Shown here: positions 5,340-5,871 of the stretch, piece by piece | Layout: each line of letters starts with the position of its first letter | Numbering within the stretch: the first letter of the stretch is position 1 | From: an uncultured Clostridiaceae bacterium | GTDB taxonomy: Bacteria > Bacillota > Clostridia > Lachnospirales > Lachnospiraceae | Assembly: GCA_949841235.1 (NCBI GenBank) | Contig: CATKZA010000128.1 | Location: 1 to 5,871, forward strand | Direction: 5' to 3' | DNA length: 5,871 bases | Translations under genes and position numbers: made by a program | Notes under the pieces: generated by a model | Databases searched by the model: none | What the model was told of the DNA's origin: nothing | Seen by the model: the letters and a program-made list of their open reading frames with translations, nothing else

Positions 5340-5871
5340 CTATATTTTTCTAGAGCCAGAATAGATTTTCCTGCCCCTGATATAGCGGAAATAAATTTTC
5401 TTGCCGCTACATTTCAACTGAGCAAGGCTGGTTCCCTTAGGTGGCTTGTAGACGGTTTTCCACTTTCGGGATTTCACATCCACCCGATAAGCCTGATTGC
5501 CCGAAATACAATAAAACTGATTCCCCTTCCTCCTCACAAAGCAAAGCACCTTGCCCTTTTTTATTCGCTTGGCAGTGCCGCTGCCTATTCTCTTTCTCAC
5601 ATAAATGCCAGTGTTTGTGGCGTAATAATACTTCCCGCCCTGATACCAGAAACTGCTATCCGACTTTCTCCAATATTTCCGGTCGTACTTCGTGCTGGTA
5701 GCCGAGGCAGTGAAGCCCTTATGCCCGGTCCTTCTGATGGCGGCATTGCTGAGCAGGAAATTGTCATGGCACACGTAGCCATACATATTCTTCCTGTTCA
5801 GAGAACTGAGGGGCGCATCCCACACCAAGTCCACATGATACCATTTTCCCCCAATCTTGACCAGATTCCAC
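5340..5871 (-). CDS. Transglutaminase-like domain protein, C-terminal part (5' end outside window)
   Basis: The frame is open from the window edge, giving 176 residues and a TAG at 5342-5340. It begins WNLVKIGGKWYHVDLVWDAP, the end of a transglutaminase/protease-like core: W-N usually follows the catalytic His in HAWN-type motifs, and the Asp of YHVD is the likely third catalytic residue. The His and the catalytic Cys would lie upstream, outside the window. After about 35 linking residues comes a very basic, tyrosine-rich tail with three loosely repeating beta-strand segments (SSFWYQGGKYYYATNTGIYV, KGNQFYCISGNQAYRVDV, SGKKIYFRYIRGRKIYSG), resembling propeller-like or cell-surface repeats. Secreted Clostridia proteins often have this architecture, but no signal peptide can be seen here. 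An internal GTG at 5834 is within the core and is not a start. Substrate and role are unknown. Confidence 0.85.
   Translation of the reverse strand, partial: WNLVKIGGKWYHVDLVWDAPLSSLNRKNMYGYVCHDNFLLSNAAIRRTGHKGFTASATSTKYDRKYWRKSDSSFWYQGGKYYYATNTGIYVRKRIGSGTAKRIKKGKVLCFVRRKGNQFYCISGNQAYRVDVKSRKWKTVYKPPKGTSLAQLKCSGKKIYFRYIRGRKIYSGSRKI

Noticed and set aside
5597..5782. Minus-strand short frame starting MATCAMTISC
   Set aside because: It is an alternate frame inside the transglutaminase-like coding sequence, which continues in frame to the window edge with a recognisable domain.

Overview
The window looks like chromosomal DNA of a low-to-mid GC member of the Bacillota, most likely Clostridia and probably Lachnospiraceae. 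This is inferred from the infC-rpmI-rplT gene order with a long 5' leader, strong GGAGG-type ribosome binding sites, a T-box leader on a tRNA synthetase gene, a DegV-family lipid-binding protein, and a transglutaminase-like protein with a lysine- and tyrosine-rich C-terminal region. The genus cannot be read from the sequence alone.

Layout. The left two thirds are on the minus strand. Transcription starts near 3823 from a strong promoter (3830-3858), runs through a structured leader, then infC (initiation factor IF3), rpmI (L35) and rplT (L20). After only about 30 nt it enters a T-box leader with its own terminator and then valS (valyl-tRNA synthetase), which leaves the window at position 1 with 704 residues visible. 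No terminator or convincing promoter separates rplT from the T-box. valS may therefore be fed by the infC operon promoter and gated by tRNA charging, or have a promoter inside rplT. This block supplies translation: IF3 for initiation, two 50S proteins, and a charging enzyme.

The 757-bp gap between infC and degV holds the infC leader and promoter, a 302-bp MITE-like element, and a promoter with an operator-like dyad for degV. The element has perfect 15-bp terminal inverted repeats, flanking 8-bp direct repeats, and two copies of a 54-bp hairpin-forming unit. Almost all of it can be drawn as nested hairpins, and it ends 9 bp upstream of the infC -35 box. It is the most unusual object in the window.

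On the right, degV (plus strand) converges on the 3' part of a transglutaminase-like gene (minus strand), with a shared hairpin terminator between them.

The points most worth attention are the element at 3868-4185, an apparent AUA start codon for infC, and the T-box placed directly behind rplT, in which I could not find a valine specifier codon.
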